From contig JBGQKM010000001.1 in NCBI GenBank assembly GCA_041499515.1, positions 1 to 60,825 of the forward strand: DNA of 60,825 nucleotides. Direction: 5' to 3'. Positions 26,896 to 35,975 of the stretch are shown piece by piece (positions within the stretch are counted from its first letter, which is position 1; every line of letters starts with the position of its first letter). A model generated the notes under the pieces. The model was not told the origin of the DNA. It was given only the letters and a program-made list of their open reading frames with translations, and ran no database searches. The translations under genes and the position numbers were made by a program. Origin of the DNA: PALSA-1355 sp041499515. Lineage in GTDB: Bacteria; Planctomycetota; Planctomycetia; Pirellulales; PALSA-1355.

Positions 26896-28449
26896 TCAGG
26901 GAAAAACTCTCAAACCCACGGCCGTATTGATGGCCAGCATGCTGCGGCGATGGCGAACCAGCAAGTCGCGATATTGGCGACCCAGATCCTCCAGGTCGCG
27001 CTGCGCGCTTAGATAGCCTCCGGCGTCGAGCGTGCCTTGGCGAAAGCTTTCCAGACTCTCTCCCCGCGCTTTTTCGGCGTCGGGGAGCAAATCTTTCTCG
27101 ATCTGCTCGAGGCCCTGCTGGGTCGCCACGTACTCGTCGTAGGCCCCTTCCACGTCGGCCACGATGCGTTGCTCGAGGGCCCGCAACTCTAGCTGCGATT
27201 GCTCGACGTTCACGGTTGCCCGCTGAATGTTGCCTTGGTTGCGGTCGAACAGCGGCACGGTCACGGTGGCTCCCACGGCCCACGATCGCGAGCTCGGCTG
27301 GTTAAAGGGCGTGTTATCCTGAAAGGTGAACGGCTGGTAGAGCACGTAAACATCGGGCAGCCGGTTGGCCCTCGAAAGCCCGACATCCGCGACCGCGCGT
27401 TGCAGTCCCAATCGGTAGGCCGCCAGATCGGGCCGATTGGCCAACGCCGACGAAACCAGTTCCGCCAGCGGCGGCGAACCCGCGGTGTGATCTCCGATCG
27501 TTCCGCGCAGTTCCAGGCGCGCGAATTCGCCGTGCGGCAGATTCAACATCATCGACAGCGAACGCTGGCCGCTCTTCCAGGCGGCCTCGGCCTCGATCAG
27601 CGCCAACGCCACCGTCTGTCGCTGGATCTGGATCTGGCGCCTGAGCGCTTCGGCGTCGCGGGCATCCCGCTTTTGTCCGGCCGATTGCTTGCGGATTTCG
27701 TCGATCTTCGCCAGCCCGCTCTTCGTGGTGCGCAGCGCAAGACGCGCGGCGAGCGCATCGACGTACGCGCTGCCCAGTCGATCGATCTCCTGGCGAACCG
27801 CGTCTTGATACAGGGCTTCGGTGACGCGCTGCGCCATGCAGGCAACCTCGACGCGCGCCTGACGCTTGCCGCTCAGGTCGACCGGATACGCCACGTTAAG
27901 ATCGTATTGCGTGGGACCCCCGGGGTTCGTGACCGAGTTGTAGGGCCGGTAAGGAATCAGTTGACTGTCGAAGTAAACCACCGGATTGGCGTGCATCCCG
28001 GCCGTGAGCACGTCGGCCCGTGCTTGCGGAATGTCCAGCGCCTTGGCGCGCAGCGATACGCTCGCGCGAACCAGCCGGTCGATCCCCTGCTCCAGGGTCA
28101 GGCCGGCGGCCGGACCCTCGTCTTCGAGCTCAAACAGCAGGGACCAGGCATTCGGAACATACACCGGTCGCGCCGGGACTTGGGGTCGAAGCGGCGCCGG
28201 CAGGCCGGGAGTGGCCTGGGGCACCTGCTGACGCTTGTTGATCGGCACGCGCGGCCGCATCGAACCCGGCCGGCTGCCAATGATCGACCCGCCGGGTTGG
28301 TTTTCGTAGGGCGTATGCGCCCCCGGCGGCGGCTGTTCGGTCGGTGAGCCGCCGGGAGGCGAGTTGGAGGATGAATCTTGGGCGCCAAGGGTTGCCGCCC
28401 AGCTCGCCTGGACCGCGATAAGGATCAGTGCATGGCAAAGCGGGCGCAT
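26896..28449 (-). CDS. TolC-family outer membrane efflux protein
   Basis: A 517-residue protein with signal peptide (ALILIAVQASWAATLGAQ). A Pro/Gly-rich linker (about 30-105) precedes the TolC fold. Two OEP repeats are visible: the first around SLRAKALDIPQARADVLTAG and QYDLNVAYPVDLSGKRQARV, the second around SALANRPDLAAYRLGLQRAV and WAVGATVTVPLFDRNQGNIQ. The last is a strong family signature. Long amphipathic helices follow each. TolC proteins form a trimeric channel for RND or ABC exporters; no RND pump or adaptor gene is adjacent, so the partner must be elsewhere. It is convergent with the degenerate HD-GYP gene. Confidence 0.9.
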   Translation of the reverse strand: MRPLCHALILIAVQASWAATLGAQDSSSNSPPGGSPTEQPPPGAHTPYENQPGGSIIGSRPGSMRPRVPINKRQQVPQATPGLPAPLRPQVPARPVYVPNAWSLLFELEDEGPAAGLTLEQGIDRLVRASVSLRAKALDIPQARADVLTAGMHANPVVYFDSQLIPYRPYNSVTNPGGPTQYDLNVAYPVDLSGKRQARVEVACMAQRVTEALYQDAVRQEIDRLGSAYVDALAARLALRTTKSGLAKIDEIRKQSAGQKRDARDAEALRRQIQIQRQTVALALIEAEAAWKSGQRSLSMMLNLPHGEFARLELRGTIGDHTAGSPPLAELVSSALANRPDLAAYRLGLQRAVADVGLSRANRLPDVYVLYQPFTFQDNTPFNQPSSRSWAVGATVTVPLFDRNQGNIQRATVNVEQSQLELRALEQRIVADVEGAYDEYVATQQGLEQIEKDLLPDAEKARGESLESFRQGTLDAGGYLSAQRDLEDLGRQYRDLLVRHRRSMLAINTAVGLRVFP

Positions 28450-28593
28450 TTCGCCGGGTCCATCGGCTCAAGGTTGTTCCGTATAAGCGTTTGAATCGGC
28501 AAATCTTGCAGTCGTCAATGATGGATTTAGCGACAGCACTTCGCCGAATAGCCACGCTATCATCGCCAGCGGTCGCGGGCCATTGGGCGGAAA

Positions 28594-28667
28594 ATGGGGA
28601 CAGGCACCGAGACGCGCCGTTTCGGGCTGCGCGCTGGTGTCCCATGCGTCTCGGAGCCAGCCCCCAT
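28594..28667. repeat. Long intergenic hairpin of a second repeat type
   Basis: atggggacaggcaccgagac (from 28594) and its imperfect reverse complement ending at 28667 form 22-base arms that differ at about four positions, with a 30-base centre. It contains GGGGACAGG/CCAGCCCCC rather than the GGGACnGTCCC core of the other repeats, so it is a related but distinct element. It lies in the roughly 325-bp gap between the tolC-like gene and padR, about 20 bp before the padR promoter. Confidence 0.6.
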
Positions 28668-28685
28668 CTCCCTGGATTCGGCCGC

Positions 28686-28728
28686 TTGACGCGGCTAACC
28701 GTCGTTGCTATGTTACACATAGTATGTG
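28686..28728 (+). promoter_or_regulatory. padR promoter with palindromic operator
   Basis: TTGACG (28686-28691), a 17-bp spacer and TATGTT (28709-28714) form a good sigma-70-type promoter. Immediately after the -10 is the palindrome CACATA-g-TATGTG (28716-28728), and further ATGT/ACAT pairs flank it. PadR repressors are known to bind ATGT...ACAT dyads, so autorepression is a natural inference. Confidence 0.65.
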
Positions 28729-28774
28729 AGACATGAACGCGGGCTTGTCGCGGGTTTATTACTGAGGTGCTGCC

Positions 28775-29128
28775 GTGCGAATCGAACGCGAATTGATGCG
28801 AGGAGCCGGGCCGGTCGCGGTGCTCAAGCTGCTGGAAAGCGGTTCCAAATATGGATACGAACTGGTCGACGCGTTGGCCCACGCTTCCGACGGCGTGCTG
28901 GACATGGGCCAATCGACCCTCTACCCGCTGCTTTACAATCTCGAAGCCCAGGGGCTGGTTCAGGCCGAATGGCGCGACGGAAGTTCCGCCCGCCGGCGAA
29001 AATATTATGCTCTGACGGCCAAGGGCAAAAAACGGCTGGCGCACGACGTCGAGCAATGGCGAGCCGTCGAACGGGCGATGCGGGGGCTCGGCGTGTTGAA
29101 ACCGGCATTGGGCGGCGCGACGGGCTAA
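28775..29128 (+). CDS. PadR-family transcriptional regulator
   Basis: A 117-residue winged-helix regulator. The GTG start at 28775 has gaggtg 6 bp upstream. YGYELVDALAHASDGVLDMG and STLYPLLYNLEAQGLVQAEW form the winged helix, and RRRKYYALTAKGKKRLAHDV is the wing and dimerisation start; these are textbook PadR segments. The short C-terminal helix places it in the small PadR subfamily. The preceding promoter carries a PadR-like dyad, so it probably represses itself and the membrane protein gene that starts 22 bp after its stop. Confidence 0.93.
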   Translation: MRIERELMRGAGPVAVLKLLESGSKYGYELVDALAHASDGVLDMGQSTLYPLLYNLEAQGLVQAEWRDGSSARRRKYYALTAKGKKRLAHDVEQWRAVERAMRGLGVLKPALGGATG

Positions 29129-29150
29129 TCGTTTTGCAGGAGAGGCGGCC

Positions 29151-31040
29151 ATGACGCACGATTCTCGCGATTTCACGCCCGCGGCATCCAACTGGCTGGT
29201 GCGCGCCTATTACACGCCGGTCAGCGACGCGCTGCGGGGACAGCTTTCGGCCCGGCTGGATGTGCGCCCCGAGATCGCCGCGGCAGGGCTTCCCGCGCCG
29301 CTCTCTGGCTTGATCTACACGGTGGTCCGCCGCACCCGCTTGTGGCGCAGTGAAAAACTCGACGTGGCCCGCGAGTTGATCGCCCACTTTTCCGACGGAC
29401 TCTCGGCGGGCCATTCGGCGGACGAGCTGACCCAAGATTTTGGTTCGCTCCAGCAGGCCGCCAGGCTGATCCGCAAAGCCAAGCTGCGCAATCGTTCAAT
29501 GTGGTGGCAGTGCCTTCGCATCGTCACGCGGCTTTTGCTCGTGGTCCTCACGTTGAGCCTCGTGAGTTACAGCATCCTGGCCGCGCGATTCTATCTGGGC
29601 CGGCCGCAGCTCGCGCACAACTACTGGCACGAAATCAACGCCGCGCGGCAAGTGCCCGAGGCCCAGCGCGCCTGGCCCCTGTATCGCGAGGCCGTGATTA
29701 AGTTGGGCCAGACGGGTATCGAGCCAGACTGGTTGGACGGCGGCCCAGTGGGCAAGAACTGGAATCGAGCGATCGCGACTCTCGAACAACAGCGCGAATC
29801 GATCGAACTGTGCCGCCAGGCCGCGAAAAAGCCGCGCCTCGGTTATTTCTGGGGCGACCCGGCGGATCGCGCGGCGGCCCAGGCCGCCCAGGCTGATTGG
29901 TTCATCAACTCCACGAGCGCGTCGGTGGCCGACGACAACGAGTCATTGATTTCGGCGTTATTGTTCGGGACACAGGCGATGCGCGGTCTCGCTCGGCTGT
30001 TGTTGGCCGATGCCCGGCGAGCGGCCATCGCCGGCGACGGCGCGACGGTCGTGGCCGACCTGGACGCGATGATCTCCATGTCGCAGCAGATCTACGAGCC
30101 CAAGAGCAGCCTTGTCGAACAGTTGGTCAGTTTTGCAATTTTCGGTTTTACGCTGGAGACGGCCGGGCGGATCCTGACCGACTCGCCGGCGGTTTTGACC
30201 GACGAACAGTTACGCGAGCTGGCCCATCGCATCGCGGCCTATCACGACGGAGCCGTGCACGTTGACTTTGGCGCGGAGCAAATGACGTTCGACGATCTCT
30301 TGCAACGCGCCTATACCGACGACGGCCAGGGCAATGGTCGCATGACGCCGGCCGGGCTGGTGGACCTGGCCCAATATGGCGCGGATGACATGGCTCTTTT
30401 TCGAGCTCCCAAGAACAATTTGGCTGGAACATTCGCGGCGCATCTCTTCGACCCCGGCCTGTCTGCTTTGGTCGGCAGCCGGCAGGAGAACCGCGAACTT
30501 TATCAATCGTTGATCGACGAAGGTATCCGCCTCCACCAGGGGCCTCCCTGGCTGTGGGACCGGCAGGCGATCGTCGCATACCTTAACCGGATTTCGACGA
30601 TCGCCCAACATCCGACGCAACGAATGCGCTACATGTTGGTGCTTTTGATGTCCCCTGCAGTCGATGCCGTGTTCAATGCCGCCGAGCGCACCGCTCAAAC
30701 CCGGGATGCCGCCGAGGTCGCCATTGCGCTGGTGCTGTGGCATCGCCGGCATGGCGATTGGCCGACGAGTCTTGCCCAACTGACGCCCGACCTGCTGCCG
30801 ACGGTGCCGCCCGATCGGGTCGACGGCCAGCCGCTGCGCTACGTCGTGCGCGATGGAAAACCCGTGGTCTATAGCCTGGGCGACGACCGCTTCGACGACG
30901 GTGGCCGGCCGGCGGAACGCTTTGACCAATCTTACCCATCCTACGGCCGACACGATCCGCAGCGCGATGCCTCAGCCGACCACTATGGCGACTGGATTCT
31001 CTGGCCGCCGCTGAAAGAAAAAGAAGAAGCAGACGATTAG
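29151..31040 (+). CDS. PadR-linked membrane protein of unknown function
   Basis: A 629-residue protein in an operon with padR. Residues about 25-110 resemble the short helical cytoplasmic segment found before permease domains in PadR-linked genes (KLDVARELIAHFSDGLSAGH, ADELTQDFGSLQQAARLIRK). One membrane helix follows at about 122-145 (IVTRLLLVVLTLSLVSYSIL). The remaining 480 residues are presumably outside the cytoplasm and mostly helical. Near the C-terminus, LVLWHRRHGDWPTSLAQLTP and DGQPLRYVVRDGKPVVYSLG resemble the C-terminal part of planctomycete secreted proteins that share a pseudopilin-like fold. No enzyme motif was found. The stop codon overlaps the stop of the convergent gene. Confidence 0.7.
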   Translation: MTHDSRDFTPAASNWLVRAYYTPVSDALRGQLSARLDVRPEIAAAGLPAPLSGLIYTVVRRTRLWRSEKLDVARELIAHFSDGLSAGHSADELTQDFGSLQQAARLIRKAKLRNRSMWWQCLRIVTRLLLVVLTLSLVSYSILAARFYLGRPQLAHNYWHEINAARQVPEAQRAWPLYREAVIKLGQTGIEPDWLDGGPVGKNWNRAIATLEQQRESIELCRQAAKKPRLGYFWGDPADRAAAQAAQADWFINSTSASVADDNESLISALLFGTQAMRGLARLLLADARRAAIAGDGATVVADLDAMISMSQQIYEPKSSLVEQLVSFAIFGFTLETAGRILTDSPAVLTDEQLRELAHRIAAYHDGAVHVDFGAEQMTFDDLLQRAYTDDGQGNGRMTPAGLVDLAQYGADDMALFRAPKNNLAGTFAAHLFDPGLSALVGSRQENRELYQSLIDEGIRLHQGPPWLWDRQAIVAYLNRISTIAQHPTQRMRYMLVLLMSPAVDAVFNAAERTAQTRDAAEVAIALVLWHRRHGDWPTSLAQLTPDLLPTVPPDRVDGQPLRYVVRDGKPVVYSLGDDRFDDGGRPAERFDQSYPSYGRHDPQRDASADHYGDWILWPPLKEKEEADD

Positions 31041-31960
31041 CGCCGGGCATAATACAGCGCGGCGTCGTCGATGATCCACGGCGTCGACCAGTTTCCGTTG
31101 TCGCCGCTGACCACGTTGAAAAAGAACGTGTTCAAGTGCTCGCAACGCAGGCTATAAGGCGTTTGCGACGCGATGTGGTCCTTGGCCGTCAGGTTCTCCA
31201 CGCCGGCATGGGCGTAGTAGTGCACCTGCCCATCGGGCGAAAACGACATGCCCAGCGTCCACCAGCCCAGCTCGGTGATGCGCGGCCCGGGAAAATCCTG
31301 GCCCTGCGGCCCGGCGCGCAGCGAGAACGAGGCCGAATCCGGGTCTTTGCCGTGCCCTTTGTGGAACTGGACGAACATGCCGGGCCAGTAGGGCTCAAGC
31401 TTGGTGCCCCCGCCGCCAAAGAATTTTCTGGGTTCTTCCTTGTGCGCCTGGCACGAGGCGCGGAAGGCGAACGAAGGACCGGTCCGCGGTTCCCACTCCT
31501 CGAACGGAGGAAAGTAGACGCGGACCACCACGCTGGGCGACCAGGAAACCGGAATCATGCCCACCCGCGAGCTGACGTCCACGATCAAATCGTCCTGTTG
31601 CATCGTGTTGCTGAAGTGTCCGGGCACGCCGGTGTTTCTCGACCTGATCAGTAGCGCGCCTGCGCTGGCCGGAAGGCCGCCCTCGGGGGTCGGCACGCGC
31701 TTGATCACGTCGGGTTGCCCGCGCATGACCCCTTCGTACCAGCGTCCATTGACCGCCGCGCCGGCCGGCAGCCGCTGCTGTTTGTCGTTCTCGTCGCTGC
31801 TCTTGGGCAGGTTGAACGTGTAGGCCCACTTGGGGTCTTCGAAATCGTCGCCCACTTTGAGCACGCGTTGGCCCGTGCCGGGCACGATCGCCTGGGCCCG
31901 CAAGGTGGCCGGCGCGCACGCCAGGACGCCCAACAACAAACCCAGGTACGCGGTTTTCAT
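31037..31960 (-). CDS. Secreted hypothetical protein, possibly lectin-like beta-sandwich
   Basis: A 307-residue exported protein. I start at the ATG at 31960 because it opens a signal peptide (TAYLGLLLGVLACAPATLRA); the longer frame to 32251 overlaps the divergent promoter region. The body contains DDFEDPKWAYTFNLPKSSDE, GHFSNTMQQDDLIVDVSSRV and a late GMSFSPDGQVHYYAHAGVEN, then STPWIIDDAALYYARR. A pattern of 'damage/dressing' beta strands with Trp/Asp is common in concanavalin-like carbohydrate-binding folds, but I do not recognise the family. Its TAA stop overlaps the TAG of the convergent gene by bases 31038-31039. Confidence 0.7.
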   Translation of the reverse strand: MKTAYLGLLLGVLACAPATLRAQAIVPGTGQRVLKVGDDFEDPKWAYTFNLPKSSDENDKQQRLPAGAAVNGRWYEGVMRGQPDVIKRVPTPEGGLPASAGALLIRSRNTGVPGHFSNTMQQDDLIVDVSSRVGMIPVSWSPSVVVRVYFPPFEEWEPRTGPSFAFRASCQAHKEEPRKFFGGGGTKLEPYWPGMFVQFHKGHGKDPDSASFSLRAGPQGQDFPGPRITELGWWTLGMSFSPDGQVHYYAHAGVENLTAKDHIASQTPYSLRCEHLNTFFFNVVSGDNGNWSTPWIIDDAALYYARR

Positions 31961-32273
31961 GCTTGCACCCTTGTGCCGCCACGGTACGCCGGCGTCGAGG
32001 CATCTCCCGGCGGCCGACAAAATCGCTTCGTTCTTTACTATCGGAACGGTCCACATTGTTCGTGAAGAGATTCGCGAGCACCGGCTGTCGGCTGCTGCGC
32101 GGCGAAACTTAAAGGATTTACCACGGCGCGCAAAACCCCTGGCGGTTTGCGCAACGTTCGGCCGCATGCTTGTTTCGATGGGGGTTTCTGCGAAACTGAT
32201 AGTAGAACCGGTTTCGGTCCGCTTCTCCGAGCCGAAAACTTCCCGTTCCATCCCGTATCGCGTGGCGTTGAAT
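31961..32273. other. Divergent intergenic region between the secreted protein and the OGT-like gene
   Basis: About 310 bp. The OGT-like frame stays open leftward through this region, but the extension is basic, without TPR character, and covers the divergent start, so I treat it as non-coding. No clear promoter was recognised. Confidence 0.4.
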
Positions 32274-34754
32274 ATGGCGACCGGTGCAAACTCTCTTCAA
32301 ATGGCGATGGAACTTCACCAGGCGGGCCAATTGGCGCAAGCCGAGCAGCTCTATCGCCAGATCCTGCGCGGGAATCCTCGACATCCTGATGCCCTGCACC
32401 TGCTGGGACTCATCGCTCACCAGGCCGGTGAGCATGAGATGGCCATCGCGTACATGAGCCAGGCCATCGCCATTGATGGCGCGCAACCCTTTTATCACAG
32501 TAATCTTGGCGAGGCCTTCAGAGCTTTGGGCCGGACTGCCGAGGCCCGGGTTTTCTACGAGAGGGCGTTGCAGTTGGACCCGATGTTTGCGGCGGCGCAC
32601 TACAACCTGGGTCTGCTTTTGGAGGCTGGCAGTCCGGCCGAGTCGCAGCGTCACTTCGAACGATCGATTGGCCTGCGGAGAGATTTTGTCCCGGCTTATA
32701 TCAAGTTGGGCAACGTTCTCCGCGCGCAAGCCAAACCGGCCGAGGCGGTCGAGGCCTATCGAGCGGCTCTGCGGCGCCGGCCGGACGATGCCGATGCGCT
32801 CAACAACTTGGGCGTCGCGTTGGTGGATCTGAGGCGTTTCCCAGAGGCATTCACGCAACTGGAACAGGCATTGCGCTTGGTCCCCGACTCGGCCGACGTG
32901 CACGCCAATCTTGGCAACGCGTATTGCGGCGTTAAAGATTGGGACCAGGCGGTTCGCTGCTATCAAGAAGCGCTGCGCCTGCGCCCCAATTCAATCGAGG
33001 CTCGCCATGCTTTGGGGAACGTTTTGACGATCCAGGGTGACCTCGTGGGCGCCGCGGCGGCCTACCTGGACGTGCTGCGGCTCAAGCCCGATCACGTCGA
33101 GACGTTGATCCAGTACAGCCGTGTTCTGCAAGCTCAAGGACAAATCAACGCAGCCCTCGAGCACTACGAGCGAGCCTTGCGTGCAACCCCCGAATCGGCC
33201 CTGGCCCATTACCATCGGGCAAACGTACTGATCCTCAAGCGGATGCTACACGAGGCCATTGCCGGATTTCAAGAGGCTCTCCGGTTGCGCCCCGATTTTC
33301 CCGAGGCGTATGCCAACCTGGCCATCCTTCTGAACGAAACGAGTCGCCCCGACGAGGCGCTTGAAACGTGTCGCCGCGCGATGGAATGCGGCGCGGAATG
33401 CGATAAGCTGCCCGGCATCATGGCAAACTCGCTGCTTCTGGTGGGTCGCGGCGAAGAGGCGATCGAGTATTACCGCAAATCGATCGCGTTGCTGTCGGAC
33501 CAGTCCGACGAACGTAGCAATCTGCTGTACGCGCTGAATTTCATACCCGACTACGATCCGTCCGTATTGCTGGAAGAACACCTCCAGTGGGCTCGCGAGT
33601 ATGCCGAGCCGCTCACCGCCCAGGCGCCTCCGCACGACAATGATCGCAAAACGCGCCGGCGGCTGCGGATCGGCTATGTGTCGCCCGACTTCCGCAACAA
33701 CGCCGTGAACTATTTTGTCGAACCGCTGCTGGCGTCGCACGATCACAAACGGTTCGAGGTCTTCTGCTATTCAACCACGCTTGTCCCGGACGAAACCACC
33801 GCCCGGCTTCAAGCGACGGCAGACCAGTGGCGCGACGTACGCCATCAAACCGACGAACAAATAGCCGCGCTTGTGCGCGAAGACAAAATCGACATCCTGG
33901 TCGATCTGTCGGGGCATATGGGAAGGCGCCGCCTGCTGGTCTTCGCCCGCCAGCCGGCTCCGATTCAAGTCACTTACCTCGGCTACCAGAACACGACCGG
34001 CATGACGGCCATGGATTATCGGATCACCGACGCATGGGCCGATCCACCGGGCCTGACCGACCGGTTCTACACGGAAAAACTGGTCCGCTTGCCGCGGGCC
34101 TTCTTTTGCTATCAGCCGTTCGACGCGCCGCCGATCGCGCCCTTGCCGGCGCTCGAGTCGGGCTCCGTGACATTTGGCTCGTTCAACAATTTTGCCAAGG
34201 TCACGCCGCGGGTCATCGACGCCTGGCTGGAAATCCTCAAGCGCGTGCCACGATCTCGACTGCTGATTCTGGCTTTCCGTGGCGGCTCCTTGGAGCGGCG
34301 TCTTGGCGAGCTGGCCCAACAGCGGGGCATTTCGCCCGAGCGAGTGGAATTGCACGACAAGCGCCCGCGGCAAGAATATTTGCGGCTCATTCAGCAAGCC
34401 GACATCGCGCTGGATCCATTCCCCTTCAATGGACACACGACGATTTGCGACTCGATTTGGATGGGCGTGCCCGTGGTGATGCTGCAAGGCCAGACCTACG
34501 CATCGCGTTTCGGGGGCAGCGTGCTGGCCAACCTGGGCCTGGAAAAATGGATCGCCGACTCGGTCGACGAATATGTCGATTTGGCCGTCAAATCGGCCGG
34601 CGACTTACCGCGATTATCCAAATTGCGAAATCAACTGCGGCCCCGTATGGCCGATTCCGCTCTGCTCGACTTCCCCGGTTTCGCCCGCAACTTGGAAAAA
34701 GCCTACCGACAAATGTGGCTCGATGGGTGCCGCCAGGCGAAGGCCAAGAAGTGA
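32274..34754 (+). CDS. TPR protein with O-GlcNAc-transferase-like (SPINDLY/OGT) domain
   Basis: An 826-residue protein with an uncertain start (ATG 32274; no clear Shine-Dalgarno). About 12 tetratricopeptide repeats span residues 5-420 (for example HPDALHLLGLIAHQAGEHEM, DADALNNLGVALVDLRRFPE). A GT41-like glycosyltransferase region follows: RLRIGYVSPDFRNNAVNYFV, QPAPIQVTYLGYQNTTGM, MDYRITDAWADPPG, FNNFAKVTPRVIDAWLEILK and PFPFNGHTTICDSIWMGVPV. The UDP-sugar-binding Lys and the NGHTT His are kept. The His after SPDF (H558 in human OGT) is Asn476 here, so the reaction or specificity may differ. It is cytoplasmic, with no signal. Bacterial members are thought to glycosylate proteins. Confidence 0.9.
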   Translation: MATGANSLQMAMELHQAGQLAQAEQLYRQILRGNPRHPDALHLLGLIAHQAGEHEMAIAYMSQAIAIDGAQPFYHSNLGEAFRALGRTAEARVFYERALQLDPMFAAAHYNLGLLLEAGSPAESQRHFERSIGLRRDFVPAYIKLGNVLRAQAKPAEAVEAYRAALRRRPDDADALNNLGVALVDLRRFPEAFTQLEQALRLVPDSADVHANLGNAYCGVKDWDQAVRCYQEALRLRPNSIEARHALGNVLTIQGDLVGAAAAYLDVLRLKPDHVETLIQYSRVLQAQGQINAALEHYERALRATPESALAHYHRANVLILKRMLHEAIAGFQEALRLRPDFPEAYANLAILLNETSRPDEALETCRRAMECGAECDKLPGIMANSLLLVGRGEEAIEYYRKSIALLSDQSDERSNLLYALNFIPDYDPSVLLEEHLQWAREYAEPLTAQAPPHDNDRKTRRRLRIGYVSPDFRNNAVNYFVEPLLASHDHKRFEVFCYSTTLVPDETTARLQATADQWRDVRHQTDEQIAALVREDKIDILVDLSGHMGRRRLLVFARQPAPIQVTYLGYQNTTGMTAMDYRITDAWADPPGLTDRFYTEKLVRLPRAFFCYQPFDAPPIAPLPALESGSVTFGSFNNFAKVTPRVIDAWLEILKRVPRSRLLILAFRGGSLERRLGELAQQRGISPERVELHDKRPRQEYLRLIQQADIALDPFPFNGHTTICDSIWMGVPVVMLQGQTYASRFGGSVLANLGLEKWIADSVDEYVDLAVKSAGDLPRLSKLRNQLRPRMADSALLDFPGFARNLEKAYRQMWLDGCRQAKAKK

Positions 34755-34803
34755 ATGGCGCCGCCAAGTAAATCCAGCCCAATGAACACGCGCCGTGCCG
34801 CCC

Positions 34804-35682
34804 CTACCGGTTTCCGCGCAACAGCGAGGAACTGAACGCGCGGTCGGGTAGATCCACGTTGAGCTTCAGATTGGTGTACGTGTACTCGGCCATCAGCGGC
34901 GGCGGCTGATTCGACTGCTTGGGCCAGTCGCTGAAATCAACGCGCACCGGAACACGCAGCTCGTCGTCGATAAACACGTTGGCCAAGTGAAACTCCAGCC
35001 CGTCTTGCTTTTTCGGATGCACGATGCGGATCGCGGTGCAGGGGCGCTGGTTCACCCTGGCCCCCGCGATGCGCTGGACCCGCGTGTTCTGGCCCGTCGG
35101 GTCGGCCTTTGCATGGCGTTGCAAGATGTCGATCATCTGTCCGAGCACCTGGTTGAATCCGCTTTGCGTGATTGGCACCAGGCTTTCTTTCCGCGCGCGT
35201 TCCCCCAGCGGATCGACCTCGACAACGACATAGTCGAAGTGCCGGCCTCCATTGCGCACCAGCATCTTGCCTTCGTTCTGTCCGGCCACGTACAGCACTC
35301 TGCGGCCCGCCACGTTCCTGGGAGCCAGAAACTGCAAAAAGATGCTCATCGGCCGCTCGATCACGTCTCCGCTGCGAACCTCCTCACGCACGCGCATGTC
35401 GATGTGGCAGTAGTCTTGCAAAATGCCGTCGATACGCTCGCGCTTGACCAACCGGCAGGTGAAGTCACGAACCGCCTGGCGCAAATAGATTTGCTCGTCG
35501 CGCGCAAACCGCAACACGGAGGTCAACGGATGGTCTTGCGGGACCGACGCCGGCAAGGCGGCGGTCGGCGTGTAAAGTGCCGGGCGCTCCGGCGGCTGGG
35601 CAGATGCCTGGCGGACAAGCGCGATCGAGAACGCGGCGGCGATCAAGATGCTGGCAAACCCGCGGCGCCGAAATAGTAACAT
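34804..35682 (-). CDS. DUF1571 family secreted protein
   Basis: A 292-residue protein with a signal peptide (ASILIAAAFSIALVRQASAQ). The body matches the planctomycete DUF1571 family, with DFTCRLVKRERIDGILQDYC near the N-terminus and RPMSIFLQFLAPRNVAGRRV and EGKMLVRNGGRHFDYVVVEV in the middle. The family resembles outer-membrane lipoprotein-carrier folds (LolA/LppX-like), so lipid or lipoprotein handling is possible but unproven. It is convergent with the OGT-like gene, with 49 bp between stops. A stem-loop lies 46-74 bp upstream of its start. Confidence 0.82.
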   Translation of the reverse strand: MLLFRRRGFASILIAAAFSIALVRQASAQPPERPALYTPTAALPASVPQDHPLTSVLRFARDEQIYLRQAVRDFTCRLVKRERIDGILQDYCHIDMRVREEVRSGDVIERPMSIFLQFLAPRNVAGRRVLYVAGQNEGKMLVRNGGRHFDYVVVEVDPLGERARKESLVPITQSGFNQVLGQMIDILQRHAKADPTGQNTRVQRIAGARVNQRPCTAIRIVHPKKQDGLEFHLANVFIDDELRVPVRVDFSDWPKQSNQPPPLMAEYTYTNLKLNVDLPDRAFSSSLLRGNR

Positions 35683-35727
35683 CCGTCAAACCCTTGATTC
35701 GAAGGATTGCCAGCACCCCGAGATTCT

Positions 35728-35756
35728 CCTGGGCAATCGCTAAATTATCGCCCAGG
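35728..35756 (-). promoter_or_regulatory. Stem-loop upstream of the DUF1571 gene
   Basis: cctgggc (35728-35734) and gcccagg (35750-35756) are exact reverse complements around a 15-base AT-rich loop. It lies 46-74 bp before the DUF1571 ATG in an otherwise empty 290-bp gap. It could be a leader structure, an operator, or a terminator-like element for the opposite side; nothing decides between these. Confidence 0.35.
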
Positions 35757-35975
35757 GATGTACACGCGCCAAACGATTCGTCCGAGCGACGCCGCGTTCC
35801 ATGACAAAAAAACCCGGCCGTGGCCGTCCAGCCGTTGCGAACGGCAAAGTCAGGGGTATACAAGAGATGGCAATAGGCGTCAACGCGAGCACGAAACATG
35901 CAGGTGCCCGCCGCCGCGGCGAGACCGGCGTCGCCTTTTCGCGCCAATACACGCGAACTTCCGCGAACTCGCCGG

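Noticed and set aside
31830..32273. N-terminal extension of the OGT-like frame
   Set aside because: The extra 148 codons are basic and lack TPR pattern, and they overlap the divergent gene's start region.
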